Positions 31,400-42,906 of a stretch of 64,000 nt of DNA are shown in pieces (positions within the stretch are counted from its first letter, which is position 1; each line of letters begins with the position of its first letter). The stretch lies in contig CM077151.1 in the NCBI GenBank assembly GCA_039583875.1, forward strand, positions 121,649,047-121,713,046, in the 5' to 3' direction. A model generated the notes under the pieces. The model was not told where the DNA came from. It ran no database searches and saw only the letters and a program-made list of their open reading frames with translations. Both the position numbers and the translations under genes were made by a program. The stretch is from Platanthera guangdongensis (lineage: Eukaryota; Streptophyta; Magnoliopsida; Asparagales; Orchidaceae).

Positions 31400-32600
31400 C
31401 TCACTTCCTGATGCCCCTGCTGCTACTACTGCTCCATGTTTCCCCTCATTTCGAGGAACTCCGGACATGTGGCTGTGGCGTGTCCTTCCTCTTGATGGAA
31501 GTCGTAGTAGGGCAACTCCACCCTAACTTCCCTCGTCCTCCTCCTCCTTGCTACTCTCCTCCTCTCCCTTATGGCTATGGCCATAGTCTGTTCTTGATCG
31601 GGGAGTCGAGGCCTCTAGGCCTGCCTCTAGCCCGGGGGTGGAATTGATCCTGCCCCCCTTGATGACGGTCCCTTCCTTGGTACTCTCTTAGTGGCCCCTG
31701 CTCTTAACACTCGGGCCTCCAGCCCAGCCAACGGTCGGGCTCCTGATGCCCCCACCGGGGCTGCTGCTGCCCCTAGAGCTGCCTCTGCTCCCTCTATCGG
31801 GGCTCGGCTCTCCTCTCCTCCTGCCATCTTCCGCCTCTTGGCTCCTTCTCCTCCTCCGTGGCCCACCTGGCCAGCTTCCGGGCGAACTCCGGATTTGACG
31901 CCTCCCGGTCAACTTCTCTCGCCGCCCTCTCCATCAGCTCCTTGTAGGAGAGAGGGGGCACTCTCTTCAGCTCCATCCTAAAGAAACCCTGCTGCAGGCC
32001 CAGGGTTAAAGCCATCATCAGACTGTGGCCCGACATCTCCTGGACCTGGGTGACCTCCTCCTGGAACCGGTCGATGTTGCTTCCCAGCGTCTCATTCACT
32101 CCCTACTTGATGTGGAACAGGGACTTCGACTCCTTCCTCCTCTTTGAGGTAGTGAACCTCAGCATGAACCCCCTGCGCAGGTCCTCGAAGCAGTAGATGG
32201 AGCTGGCTAGCAGCTGGTGAAATCACTCCCTCGCCTTCTCCTTGAGGGTGATGATGAAGAGTCGGCACTTGAACCCATCCGACATCTGCCGGATCGAGAC
32301 CACGTCCTCAAACTACTGGACGTATTGGACCGGGTCTCCCTTCCCGGTGTAGTAGGACATCTCGGGTTTCCTGACCCCTCTAGAACTAGAGCTGAATAGA
32401 CCAACTCGCTGAAGTGGCTGCCTTCCCCTACAGGGCGAGCTGGCGCGTCTTGCGGGCCCAGCTCGCTGATTCGGCCTCCTCCTACCGAGCCGGGGAAGAG
32501 CTCGTGCCCAGGGAGCTCGCACCCCCGGCCCTCCTCGACAACTTCCTTCCCAGCTCGCCTGCCAGGGGCGTCCTCGCCCAGAGAGGGGGTGGCTGCGATC
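31400..32600 (-). pseudogene. Tat gag
   Basis: 32099-31794 shows the Tat capsid pattern ('NETLGSNIDRFQEEVTQVQ', 'MMALTLGLQQGFFRMELKR', 'SYKELMERA'). A gag start-side fragment is in 32404-32110 in other frames. A degenerate zinc knuckle ('YYDFHQEEGHATATC', first Cys lost) lies near 31500-31455. Stops and frameshifts make it non-functional. Confidence 0.7.
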
Positions 32601-32707
32601 TAGACAGTTGAGGTTGAGCACTCGGCCCGCGCGCCGAGTGCGAACTTGACGAGGCCCATCACCTCGTTCCTGAAATCCTCAAACATCCCCACTGTGGCCA
32701 GAGGTGT

Positions 32708-32731
32708 GGGGGGGGGGGGGGGGGGGGGGGG
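32708..32731. repeat. 24-G homopolymer
   Basis: A run of 24 G between gag and the primer-binding region of the Tat element. Read-length and polymerase slippage make its true length doubtful. Confidence 0.95.
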
Positions 32732-32822
32732 CGAGTCCGACCTGTCAGATCCTTGTCCTCCTGTCATCGAGCTCGCTGAAGGTTTTCTCTACTGACCACG
32801 CTCCACGCTCACCGCACCAAAA

Positions 32823-33602
32823 TGTTGAAACCGAAAAAATGGTCTCCTGTGGAGGTCGCCCTTGGGGAAGGGGTGATCGCGCATCTACTTCGCTCATGCA
32901 AACAAAATAACAAGGGAAACAAGGAAAACCTAACCCAAGGGCTTGGCGGGGAGGACCCACCACACACCCGGAAGATCTTAAAGTGCTTTCCCTCCTTAGC
33001 CAAAGGCCGAGCTAAGGTATCCTCAGAAAGCGCTTGAGAGACATTGAGAGAGCACATGAAGCATACTTTCTGAGGTACCCCTTGGGTCATATTTATAGAT
33101 TTCTGAAAACGGCCTGCAAATAGCCAACTCCCGCTGTCCTAAACGGCTATGTGCAGTCCAGGTTGACCTGCCAACAACGTAACTCTGCTGTTCTGAAAGG
33201 CTATGGGCAGGCCAGCAGAGACAAAATAGTAAAAAGTACCTCATAGACCTGGGCGAGCTGAGGAGCTCGGCCACCCTTGAAGGTCCTGCTCGCCTACTGT
33301 CTACCGAGCTCCATAGGGAGAGTGCGAGCTGGCTGCGTTGCTCGCCATTTGATCTTCCTTCATTAGCCGAGCTCAGGCCGACGAAGCCCGGGCTTAGCCC
33401 GGCGAGTGCCGAGCTCGGGGTCGACGAATGCCGAGCTCGGCCTTCAGATTTCCCTGCCGAGCTCGCCTGCTGCCTCCAGCCTTCCCTGCCGAGCTCGCCT
33501 GCTGCCTCCAGCCTTCCCTGCCGAGCTCGCCTGTTGCCTGGGCGATTTGAACCGACCGATCTGGTTCTTGTCGATCTCACTCGGCGGATACGAGGTTGTA
33601 CA
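32823..33602 (-). repeat. 5' LTR of the Tat element
   Basis: 780 bp in minus orientation. It begins TGTACAACCTCG (33602 downward) and ends GGTTTCAACA (32823). A TATA box (TATAAATA on minus, about 33091-33098) is followed by a typical R-U5 stretch. A 30-bp unit containing 'ctgccgagctcgcctg' is repeated about three times at 33448-33537. The sequence next to its inner end ('ttttggtgcggtgagc', minus) is where the primer site should be, but I could not match it to a tRNA. No second copy was found in the window. Confidence 0.6.
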
Positions 33603-33869
33603 AGTATATTATTTTTTAAATATATTTAATGATTAAGGTTTTTTAAAAATCAAGTCTAAAGCCCGACCCGGCCCGGTCCGAAGGGCCGGATCAAACCCCT
33701 TCCCGGGGCAGGGGCCGAGCCCGGTTTCAGAAAAGCCCGGACTCGACCCGGTTGAGAAAAGACCGGCCCCGTTGGGCCGGTACCGGGCCGGCCTATTGGG
33801 CTTTATGCCCCCGGCTACTCCCAAGATCGTTGAAAATGAAGAGAACGCTGTCGGAGGGAGGGAGGGAGG

Positions 33870-33905
<36 letters not shown>

Positions 33906-33920
33906 GAGAGAGAGGAAGCC
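33603..33920 (+). promoter_or_regulatory. GLDH promoter remnant and 5' UTR
   Basis: 318 bases separate the Tat LTR edge from the GLDH start codon. They contain GC-rich 'cccgacccggcccgg' repeats, a TGGGCC-type motif ('gttgggccgg', 'attgggcttt') of the kind common in promoters of housekeeping and mitochondrial-protein genes, and an almost pure (GA)n tract at 33855-33914 directly before the ATG, so it is probably in the 5' UTR. If the LTR is a true insertion, any promoter elements farther upstream were displaced. Confidence 0.55.
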
Positions 33921-34538
33921 ATGCTGCGCTCGCTCTTCTGCCGGCGGTGCGCCGGCAAGCTCGGCCCGTCCCTCTTCTGCTCTAACACCCTAAACCCCAG
34001 CCCTCAGTTAAATTTTTTCCGCACGCTTTCCTCTTCCTCCTCTTCAGATTCGGAATTTCAGAAGTATGCTGGCTACGCCGTACTCCTCCTCGGCTGTGGC
34101 GTCGCGACCTACTACTCCTTCCCATTCCCTGAGGACGCGAAGCACAAGAAGGCTCAGATCTTCCGCTACGCTCCCCTACCAGAAGATCTTCACAGCGTCA
34201 CCAACTGGAGCGGCACCCACGAGGTCTATACCCGCGTCTTTCTCCAACCGGAGAACCTAGAGGAACTCGAGAAGGTCGTCCGTGACGCCCACGAGCGCGG
34301 CCAGAAGATCCGGCCTGTCGGTTCTAGCCTCTCCCCCAACGGAATCGGGCTGCAGAAAGCAGGGATGGTCAATCTCTCCCTCATGGATAAGGTACTGGAA
34401 GTGGATAAGGAGAATAAGAGAGTGCGTGTGCAAGCAGGGGCTAGGGTGTCGCAGCTTGTGGACTCTCTCAAAGAGCACGGCCTCGTACTCCAGAACTTCG
34501 CCTCCATCAGAGAGCAGCAGATTGGCGGCTTTGTGCAG
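33921..34538 (+). CDS. GLDH: L-galactono-1,4-lactone dehydrogenase, exon 1 (partial gene)
   Basis: 206 codons from ATG 33921 to a donor CAG|GTCTAT at 34539. GLDH oxidises L-galactono-1,4-lactone to ascorbate at the inner mitochondrial membrane, passes electrons to cytochrome c and also helps complex I assembly. The N-terminus is an Arg/Ser-rich mitochondrial targeting region, followed by a hydrophobic segment near residues 50-70 (YAGYAVLLLGCGVATYYSF) and the FAD-binding PCMH domain starting near residue 95. 'RPVGSSLSP' has Leu where animal homologues have the His that binds FAD covalently, as is known for plant GLDH. It ends in 'IREQQIGGFVQ', immediately before the conserved GAHGTG loop. No later exon is in the remaining 29 kb. 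The Tat LTR lies 319 bp upstream. Confidence 0.93.
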
Positions 34539-36180
34539 GTCTATGCTGTTTCCTCTCACTCCTCTCGCTAAACTCTACCATTTACCTACTTATCGTTTTT
34601 TATGCTGAACGTTTGAGTTCTAGATCGCTCCAGGTTTGCTTTTCGATGGAAAAATCAATAGTTGTATTTATTTCTTGCCTTCTTTCATTCCCACAAATTT
34701 GTTTTATTTAAGGCCATAATGTCGGTGACCGTAAGCTTGCCGGTTCACACTATCTCCACAACACTAGTTTGACTCAATACGCGAATCAGTAGAACTTTAG
34801 GTTTAGAGTGAGCCTTGGGTTTAAGTGAGGTAAACAATGATAAAATCAAAGACTCATGCACCTAATCCCAAATGAGCTAACAAAAAGAACTATCCTCAAG
34901 CACCACCAAATAATACACGGGTGCAACACACCCCCAGACTTAGGCTCAAAAATGTGAGTGTGTACTGCCTACTCCACAAAAATTTCACACAAATATTTTT
35001 CAATTGAATTTTTCTTTCTTTTCACAATTTTTTTCACAATTTTCTTTTACTTTTTTTTTCTCTTTTCTTACTTTCACCTTTTTTTTCTTTTCCAAAATAT
35101 ATTCAACATGTATCATCAATAAAGCACATCCGCATATCCACAATATAATCACCATATCAACACCTCAATCATAAAAATAAAATACTCTAAAGCTCAAATT
35201 TGGATGTCCGACTAGGATTGACTATACGGCTTTGGTGAGATAATATTGGAGTTGGATCAACAGATTAGTAGACACAACGGGGCTAACGAAGATAAGATGA
35301 TGAGGTGGGTAGAAAAGCTCAACGAGGTCAAAATGATGACCTACATCCATTCGCGTGCTTGGTTAGCCATGTACCCATGCTTCGAGAGTAGCTTGAGGCA
35401 AGTTCTTAACCACCGAGAAAGACTATCCTTCCGATTCGAGCAATATGAGGCTACCAAACGTCTACACACAATCCTACGTTACTGTTTGATTCACACCGGA
35501 TTCATCAATTTTGAGTACAATAAACAATATCTACACTAATAAAAAATATAAACTAAAAGCATAAAAAGAAATTAAATCTACACAAATTTCTAAATGAACA
35601 TGAACACTCAATTATTAGCACTATAAAAGTCAACATTTTACTCCGCCTCACAATCCTAAGGTAGCACTGTGATTTTTAAATCACGCACGAAAGAATGAAC
35701 AAGCTCATAACATGCTAATGATTAAACACACACTCGAGTGGGTGCTGTGGTGTGCGGTGAATATGAACATGACAATATAGAAATGATATAAAAAGTATTT
35801 CTAATATGCTGTGCAATGTGCATGTGCGTAACACACTATCATACCCTCCCCTAGACTTAATCTAAACGTTGCAAGCAATTGATAAGCATAAAGAATAAAT
35901 AAAGGAGCTGAGAAAGAGGTTACCCATGCTCAGAAATGAGCATACCAGAAGATTGACATTAACTTCTGAAGACGATCCACACCCGCCGCAAAAACATCTT
36001 CATACCTGCAAGAAGATTATCAGAGCAGCAGAAACAATAATGACAAAATAAGAGAATCAGGCAAGCAATAACAAAGATTGGGTTGTCTCCTATGAGCCCT
36101 TTTCTTTACCGCCCTTAAGGTAGACCAAAATACCTGTAATAAACAGTTATATAATAAGGTTTTTAGCAAAGACACAAACC
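34539..36180. other. GLDH intron start and unassigned AT-rich sequence
   Basis: The first ~200 bases look like ordinary plant intron. From about 34780 the sequence is AT-rich, with a T/C-rich tract at 35000-35095 and no recognised coding frame. A 97-residue frame at 35246-35539 (+) has no similarity I recognise. The phrases 'acacccccagacttag' (34927) and 'gattgggttgtctcctatgagccc' (36076) resemble non-coding internal parts of Athila elements, so most of this is probably the pol-deleted interior of the Athila relic. Confidence 0.4.
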
Positions 36181-36872
36181 AAGCTAATCAAACAAAAATA
36201 ACAACACAAAACATCCACACACACAAGCAAAAACTAAGCAACATAACACAATACACCGGCCCAAAAAACCCTCACTCATCTCCCCCGCCACATGAGATGG
36301 GTAGGAGGCGAAAGGTTTAGAGCCCAGGGATAGTTTAATTCCCCTGCCTCTAACCTCCTCGCGCCCGAGGGCCGCAAAATGTGAAGCGCGCAACAATTCT
36401 TCCTTTTTCTTTTTCTCCATAGTAGGATATCGCCAGCGATCACAAATCACGCGATCCATAACAAGTTCAATCTTAGCGGAAGCACCGAGTGGCTTCATTT
36501 CCTTACCCCCAGGGGTAAAAGATCAGTCCATTGGACCTGTTTAAATTGTTTGGCACAACCATAGCCGTATCAGAATTAATTAAAATGCTTGCGACAACAA
36601 TCGCCGCCTCAGCACCAAAACTTGCTCCCGTATCGCTTCTTTCTTCTTCGACGTCAGTATGTTTCGCATCCCTGCCATCCCAAGCAATGCCAAAATTCAC
36701 CAACACAGCCTCTCCTTCAAGCATCTTCATTTCATCCTTCTTCTCCTCTTGCACACCTACCTCGACCTGAACTTCACTCTCCGAACTGTCATCATCATTA
36801 CTTAAAGTCAAATTAGAAATAACAATAGATACATCATGAACTCCTTTAGAAATACTGAGGACCTCAGTAGCA

Positions 36873-37330
36873 TTATATGGGGAAGATTAGTGTCTCCTTA
36901 GCAGGTAAAGACAAACTCCCATTAGCGATGCATAGAGTGGCACCGCTCTCTTTCAAGAACGGGTCCCCCAAAATGGGTATGGAGTCGTTCTCCATTGACC
37001 CCAACACTTGGAAGTCAGCGACCACCCCCGCTCCATTTAGTACAACTTCAACCTCCTTGACAACACCTTCTGTCTCCACCACTGCCCCATTTGCAAGGAC
37101 AAGCGATGTCCGTTCGTCAACAGTAATATTCAAATTGAATTTTTCAACATCTTGCAACGCAAGAATGTTGCGTCACGATCCAGAATTACACAAGGCAGTG
37201 GTGTCAACATCGTTAATCTTACACTTAACAACCATATCACTCTCACTGCCTCCGACAGGTTCGGAAAGACTCTTCCCCTACTCATGGGGATTCGTTTCAG
37301 TATTGCCAGGAAGGGCGCCATGAGCACGCT
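36873..37330 (-). pseudogene. Athila-type protease with catalytic Asp changed
   Basis: 37157-36873 is open and shows the Athila protease body ('LVLANGAVVETEGVVKEVEVVL', 'DFQVLG', 'PILGDPFLKESGATLCIANG'). The active-site loop just upstream, at about 37190-37176, reads N-S-G-S followed by a stop, so the catalytic Asp is Asn. It cannot work as an aspartic protease. Confidence 0.7.
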
Positions 37331-37539
37331 CGGATAGCACTTGGGCCAATTGGCTCAATTGCATCTCCAAGTTCCTCATAGATGCCGTTTGGTTGGCCAT
37401 ATTAGACAGGACCATTTCCACAAATTTCTCTCATCCCTTCCAGCGCACTTTTTTTTGCATAGGAGCACCTTGAGCATAACCCGGTTGTGGTGGCCTCGGC
37501 TGGATCCCAGAGGCCTGAGTATCAATTTGATGCTGCCCC

Positions 37540-38654
37540 AGTTGCCATCATTGGCCAAAAGCATTTTGATTCCACGAAAAATTTGGGTGGATTCTCACAC
37601 CCGGGTGATAAGTATTGGAAAACAACACAACATGATTTTGGTTATTAACATAGTTGACACATTCATTTACATTCAAATTTGAAAAGTCAAAAGATAGCTC
37701 ACCAGCGGGACACTCATAAGCATGGTGCCCAGGGTTTCCGTAACCTTGGTATGAGATGTCCATCACCTGAGCAGAAGTAGAGGCGCGCCTCTTCAACAAT
37801 GCTATGTTGACAAGTGGTGATGATGCAATATCAGCTGGGAGCACTGTAGTGTTCACTTCAAATAATCCCCTTGTGCTTCTCGGGGCATTCCTACCAGCCG
37901 TCCAAAAAGAACTGTGAGAGGCAGTATCCTAAAGTATCCTGATTGCGTCCTTAGGAGTGTGATTCATTAATGTCCCTCCCACAGCAACATCGATCATAAC
38001 TCAGTAGTTTGGCTCAATAGCAAAGTAAAAATTCTCAACGAAGTTCCACGGTTGGAGCTTGTGTTGAGGGCACTTCTGCAGGAGGTCCATAAACCTCTCC
38101 CACGCCTCGGCAAGAGTCTCTTGATCCTGTTGACGGAAGGTGGCGATCTCTCGCCTCAAACTGATGATTCAATCTACAAGGTGGAATTTTGCCAGTAATT
38201 TTGATGACAGCGCATCCCAAGTAGCAATGGCTCCTGGAGGAATAGTGTGGAGCCATGCCGTAGCTTTCTCCCGAAGAGAGAAGGGAAACAACCTGAACTT
38301 CACCGTATCATCAGAGATACCGGGATACCAAAACGTCCCACAAATTTCGGAGAACTCTGGCAAGTGAAGATGGGGGTCTTCACTTGCCATCCCCGAGATT
38401 TGAACATTGTTGCAGATAATGTTTAAGATAGCTGGCTTGATTTCGAACTGGTTATTAGTAATAGCCGGGCCAAACCCAGGGCACACACTCCTAACAGTAG
38501 GAGTGGTGTAATCACACATCGTCTGGGGCCTTGGCCGGACTACATCATGCTCATCGACAGCTTGATCGACCCGGGGTACATCCTCTCCCTCTCGATCAAT
38601 CCCATTATTTCTTATCCCGTACATGTCAGCAGCAGCACGACGGTGCGCACACAA
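37540..38654 (-). pseudogene. Athila-type gag, broken
   Basis: 38654-38169 gives the Athila capsid pattern: 'NNQFEIKPAILNIICNNVQISGMASEDPHLHLPEF' spacing, then 'KFRLFPFSLREKATAWLHTIPPGAIATWDALSSKLLAKF'. 37856-37548 continues with 'GYGNPGHHAYECP', a zinc-knuckle remnant, and 'NTYHPGVRIHPNFSW'. A break near 38165-37860 separates them. Confidence 0.8.
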
Positions 38655-38792
38655 CGCGTCCGCTCAATCTCAGGATCAAATTCAACAAGCTCATCAGGGC
38701 CACGCCCCTGCATATACTTACACAACTAACAAAATAAACAACAACAACCCTTATAACATTTTCCTAAACAAAAGATTCACACAACGCCTGCG

Positions 38793-38811
38793 CTCCCCTA
38801 CAACGGCGCTA
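38793..38811 (-). other. Primer-binding site of the Athila relic
   Basis: On minus: TAGCGCCGTTGTAGGGGAG, close to the TGGCGCCGTTGCCGGGGA site of Athila and Tat elements, immediately inside the LTR. Confidence 0.65.
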
Positions 38812-38817
38812 AAAACT

Positions 38818-40430
38818 TGATGCGCGTTCGGTAAGTGCACTGGTCGCTCAAGTAATATAAAATGTGGGAGGAACTCTCCAAGTATCGATTTCTCAAGGAA
38901 CGCATTTTGGGGCGCGTGATTTGATTGTTTAGAAAATCAATTGTAAGAGTTGAAAGTAAACAAGGTTTGGTTTTGGTTTGAGCAAAGAAAACAAACAACT
39001 AAATTACTAGAGCGGGTCACCTTCATCGCTTCGCAAGGGATGGCCGAGAAGGCTAGCAGATGAAATGGTTCACGACGGATGAGGGTCACAAGAACCTCTT
39101 CGCAACGTACGCCACTAGCAAAAGGTAGTGTAGCACTCACACGATGGTAGGGATGACAAGATGAGATGCCTCGCAAGAATAAACCACAAGACAGTCACAT
39201 AGACATGAAAATTCCATTAAAGAGAAATTGGGTTTACACAACCATACACATGCACCCAATAATTCAAAGATAAATGTACTACAAACGGAGAGGAGGGAAG
39301 AATACAGCCGAAGCACGAAGACTCATCCAAATTTCACGACTGGAATCGGGGGTTGTCAAGACTCGTCCGAGCTCGGACTTCGACTGCCATCCAAGATCCA
39401 GAAGAGTTGTCACCTTCTTCCACTATACCCGTATTCTTCGTCAATAACCTTCGATCACGACCTTCGCCAGAGAACTTCCCGAGTGCGGCGAAAATCCCTA
39501 GAAATGGTGCTTGGATTCTTGCAGATGGAGGAGGCCGAGAGTAAGCTCTAGCTTCAGTTTTGAGAGAAAAGCGTGACCGAAGCTCCTTGAGATGATGGCC
39601 GGAGGTGGAGCGACAGAATGGGGCGAGCTGGAACCTTGGGCGCGAAAAAGATCGTTATTACCAAAATGGGCGGAGTCCTGCGGCTTAAATAGTAAACAGT
39701 CAAAAAAATGGTCACGCCCAGTCGAACGCACGACCGTGCGTGAATCATGTGTTATTAACAACACAGATCTCCCCCAGCCCGATACAGCAGAAGAACGTTC
39801 GTTTTTGATCATGCACTGGCAAAACAGCCCGTGCGAGAACAAATCACACGGATAGTAACAAATCACCGAAAATCAAGCAGATCGTCGCGTTTTCCTTCGG
39901 GCACGGTTGAGTCCAACCGTGCGTGAAGAAGACACACGAAAATAAAAACATAAATTTTTAAGCAAAAAAGACGAGGTCGTGCGATTTGGTCACGCACGGG
40001 CAAAAATAGCCCGTGCGCGAGCAAATCGCACGACCGGGTCGGGCAGATCAAAAATGAAGCTGTAGACATCGCACGATCACACCGATTGTGCATGAAGAAA
40101 AACGCACGACCGTGCGATTCCTTCAGAAAAGACTAGAGCAGCATTGGGGATCTGCTCACCTGACAACAACAACATAGTCTGAAGCACACCTCCAACACAC
40201 AAGCGGAAAAAAAATCAACATAAAAACAAGCCAGGAAGCACCATGTGCTTACCCCAATGACAATGAGCCCACTTGCGCAACACACGAGCCTAAGAGTGCA
40301 CTATGTGTACAATTACAAAAAAAGAGAAATATGAGTAATAGACCCAAAAATGTAGTGTACGTGAGTGAAAACTAGCCCATATGAGTCCGAAAAACACTAC
40401 AAATATCAGACTTATCACATGCAAATGGGC
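38818..40430 (-). repeat. Probable 5' LTR of the Athila relic
   Basis: The LTR edge near 38818 abuts the primer-binding site. The sequence 'gcgcgttcggtaagtgcactggtcgctcaagtaat' is the kind of phrase found at this place in Athila-like elements. A TATA-like 'ctatttaagcc' on minus lies near 39688, followed by a GC-rich leader. From 39710 to 40110 the motif gcacgaccgtgcg and its parts recur several times as inverted repeats. The outer end is not fixed; 40430 is an estimate. Confidence 0.5.
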
Positions 40431-40469
40431 ATCCTTTCTTTAGGAATTTACTTCTCATCTAAAACACAA

Positions 40470-40956
40470 ACCTGATGTTTCAAATAGAGTAGCAGACACA
40501 CTCAGCCATAGGGATCACATCCTAGTTACCCTGCAACTTCATATACTTGACCTATAGATTCAGAAGGAATTATACCCTTCGATCTCTACTTTGGTGAGTT
40601 CTGGTTCTCGTGTCAATTTAGCGTACGGTAGATCTCTCCACGAAAAATGTGTTGAGTGAAGGATTTTATTCATGGGTGCCCGCCTTTGTATTTTCGAAGG
40701 ACCACTCCGGAGATCCTTCTTCGTGAGCTACACTCATCAAGATTTGGGGGTCATGTTGGTCAAGCCAAACTTCTAGTCCTTGCTAACAATCGATACGATT
40801 GGCCTAAAATGAAAGATGATGTCACCAACCTTGTTCGCACGTGTACCACTTGCCAATTATTTAAATGACATGCACAAAACACCTGACTGTATACACCATT
40901 GTCTATTTCAGAGAGGCCATGGGATGAAGTTTCCACGAATTTCATAGTAGGATTGC
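40470..40956 (+). pseudogene. Gypsy RNase H/integrase fragment
   Basis: 40656-40868 is the integrase zinc region ('ELHSSRFGGHVGQAKLLVLANNRYDWPKMKDDVTNLVRTCTTCQ'-type, HH..CC spacing). Upstream, 'RVADTLSHR' (end of RNase H) is recognisable around 40485. Downstream, 'ERPWDEVSTNFI' marks the start of the core near 40910. It then stops abruptly at 40957, where a copia LTR begins. An isolated scrap with stops. Confidence 0.7.
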
Positions 40957-42406
40957 TGTTGGGTCCATTGATCCCAATGGCCCTGATTTGATGATGTCAA
41001 AAAGGTCAATGAGATACACACATTGTATTTGATGTGTGTGCAAGTTCATGTGTGCAGGATAGTTCTTGTGACAAAGATTAGACAGATGGACTCAAAGAAG
41101 TGGCTGGAAGGGCAGAAGATTTGTCTAAGTACACAGACGTTGAGTGAAGTCTATTTACCCAGGTAAGTAAAATCATTGAGTTTTGCCCAGTCAGTTAAAG
41201 CCACAGAAATTCTGTGTAAAATTTTGACCAAGTCCACAGGCGTTGAGTGAAGCTTACTCGCTCAACGCCATATGACAAAATCTGTCTGTAGTTTGTTGTT
41301 GAGTGTAGCTTATTCACTCAACGGCATAAGACAAAATCTGCCTAAGCAGTTAGGCGTTGAGAGATGCTTACTCACTCAAAGCCATGCGACAAATTCTGTC
41401 TAAGCAGTTATGCGTTGAGTGATGCTTACTCAATCAACGCCATGAGATAAATTCTGTCTAAGTAGTTAGACATGAGTGATGCTTACACACTCAACGCCAT
41501 GGGGCTATAGCATTGACTGAATCCTAGTCAGTCAGAGCCAGTGTTCTTCTTGATACAGAAATTTGGCTAAGTCCAAATTTGTCGAGCCGAACTTTGAGTT
41601 CGTCGAACTAAGCTTTCACTGTTCGTCGAACTAAGCTTTCACTATTTGTCAAACTAAGCTTTCACTTTTCGTCGAGTTGAGCTCTAAGTTCGTCGAACTG
41701 AGTCTGAGTTCGTCGAACCGAGCTTTCACTTTTTGTCAAACTAAGCTTTCACTTTTCGTCGAACTGAGCTTTCACTTTTCCTCGAACTAAGCTTTCACAT
41801 TTCGTCGAACTGAGCTTTCACTTTTCGTCGAACTGAGCTTTCACTTTTTGTCGAACTGAGCTTTCACTTTTTGTCGAGTTGAGTTCTAAATTCATCGAAC
41901 TGAGCTTTCACTTTTCGTCGAGCTGAGCTCTGAGTTCGTCGAACTGAGCTCTGAGTTCGTCGAACTGAGTTCTGAGTTCGTCGAACTGAAGCTGAAATGT
42001 GTCTAAGTCTTTTGACACTGAGTGATGGTCATTCACTCAATGCCTTTGCTACTGATGCCTGATTGTGTCCAAGTCCAGAGAGATGGTGACGTCAAAGCAA
42101 AGTCAACAATGTCAAAGCAGGTTCAAATGTTACGAGAATGCTGCTAGTGGCGCTGGGTGCCAGCTGTCATGATTTGTTGCACTAGGAAAGATTTCTCGCT
42201 GGGGCCCACACAAAGCAAAGAGCCGTTGAATCAGCCGTCAATGGAAAGTAGGTGGTTTTGCATGACAAAATCACAGCCACCAATTTCTGGTGGGGCCCAC
42301 TGCTCAATGAGACAATTGATCGGCTGTTTATTTTTATAAAAGGAGCAGGAATCAGATCGAGAAGATTGACACAATCAATAACAATCAACACAAAGAAGAG
42401 ACGTAA
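40957..42406 (+). repeat. SIRE-like copia LTR (plus orientation), cut by gap
   Basis: Starts TGTTGGGTCC, as SIRE/Maximus-group LTRs do, and contains TATAAAAGG near 42337 followed by a leader that runs into the N gap. It carries two internal arrays. One is about six copies of a ~60-bp unit with 'gcgttgagtg..cactcaacgcc' (41145-41500). The other is about 19 copies of a 21-23-bp unit 'ttcgtcgaactgagctttcac' (41579-41996). Confidence 0.65.
41145..41996. repeat. Two short tandem arrays within the LTR
   Basis: The first array (41145-41500, ~60-bp unit) repeats 'ttaggcgttgagtgatgcttactcactcaacgccatg'. The second (41579-41996, 21-23-bp unit) repeats 'cgtcgaactgagctttcacttt'. The TCGTCGA(A/G)CTGAG core also appears in both minus-strand copia LTRs, where it is less regular. 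Confidence 0.85.
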
Positions 42407-42906
42407 NNNNNNNNNNNNNNNNNNNNNNNNNNNNNNNNNNNNNNNNNNNNNNNNNNNNNNNNNNNNNNNNNNNNNNNNNNNNNNNNNNNNNNNNNNNNNN
42501 NNNNNNNNNNNNNNNNNNNNNNNNNNNNNNNNNNNNNNNNNNNNNNNNNNNNNNNNNNNNNNNNNNNNNNNNNNNNNNNNNNNNNNNNNNNNNNNNNNNN
42601 NNNNNNNNNNNNNNNNNNNNNNNNNNNNNNNNNNNNNNNNNNNNNNNNNNNNNNNNNNNNNNNNNNNNNNNNNNNNNNNNNNNNNNNNNNNNNNNNNNNN
42701 NNNNNNNNNNNNNNNNNNNNNNNNNNNNNNNNNNNNNNNNNNNNNNNNNNNNNNNNNNNNNNNNNNNNNNNNNNNNNNNNNNNNNNNNNNNNNNNNNNNN
42801 NNNNNNNNNNNNNNNNNNNNNNNNNNNNNNNNNNNNNNNNNNNNNNNNNNNNNNNNNNNNNNNNNNNNNNNNNNNNNNNNNNNNNNNNNNNNNNNNNNNN
42901 NNNNNN
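42407..42906. other. Assembly gap (500 N)
   Basis: Exactly 500 N, probably a placeholder of unknown true size. The open frames crossing it are meaningless. It lies between a plus-oriented copia LTR and the interior of a minus-oriented copia element. Confidence 1.

Larger units (their letters stand above)
27223..33602 (-). mobile_element. Tat-lineage Ty3/gypsy element, 5' LTR to pol
   Basis: Minus-strand order: LTR (33602-32823), gag, protease, RT, RNase H, second RNase H, integrase ending near 27330. A second, archaeal-like RNase H is the hallmark of the Tat group (Ogre, Retand and relatives). Frames are broken in several places, so it is inactive. The tandem array and the convergent extra ORF at 9.4-25.3 kb probably belong to the same element, as in other Tat elements with antisense extra ORFs. 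The expected 3' LTR was not found. Confidence 0.8.
36184..38814 (-). mobile_element. Athila-like gypsy relic (gag and protease only)
   Basis: Minus strand, starting with a primer-binding site at 38811-38793 (TAGCGCCGTTGTAGGGGAG, a variant of the TGGCGCCGTTGCCGGGGA site used by Athila/Tat elements). Gag and protease follow, then sequence without RT, RNase H or integrase. So pol is deleted or lies outside what can be recognised. It lies within what would be GLDH intron 1. Confidence 0.7.

Noticed and set aside
35246..35539. 97-residue plus-strand ORF as a gene
   Set aside because: No recognisable similarity, AT-rich surroundings, inside the Athila relic; could be chance.
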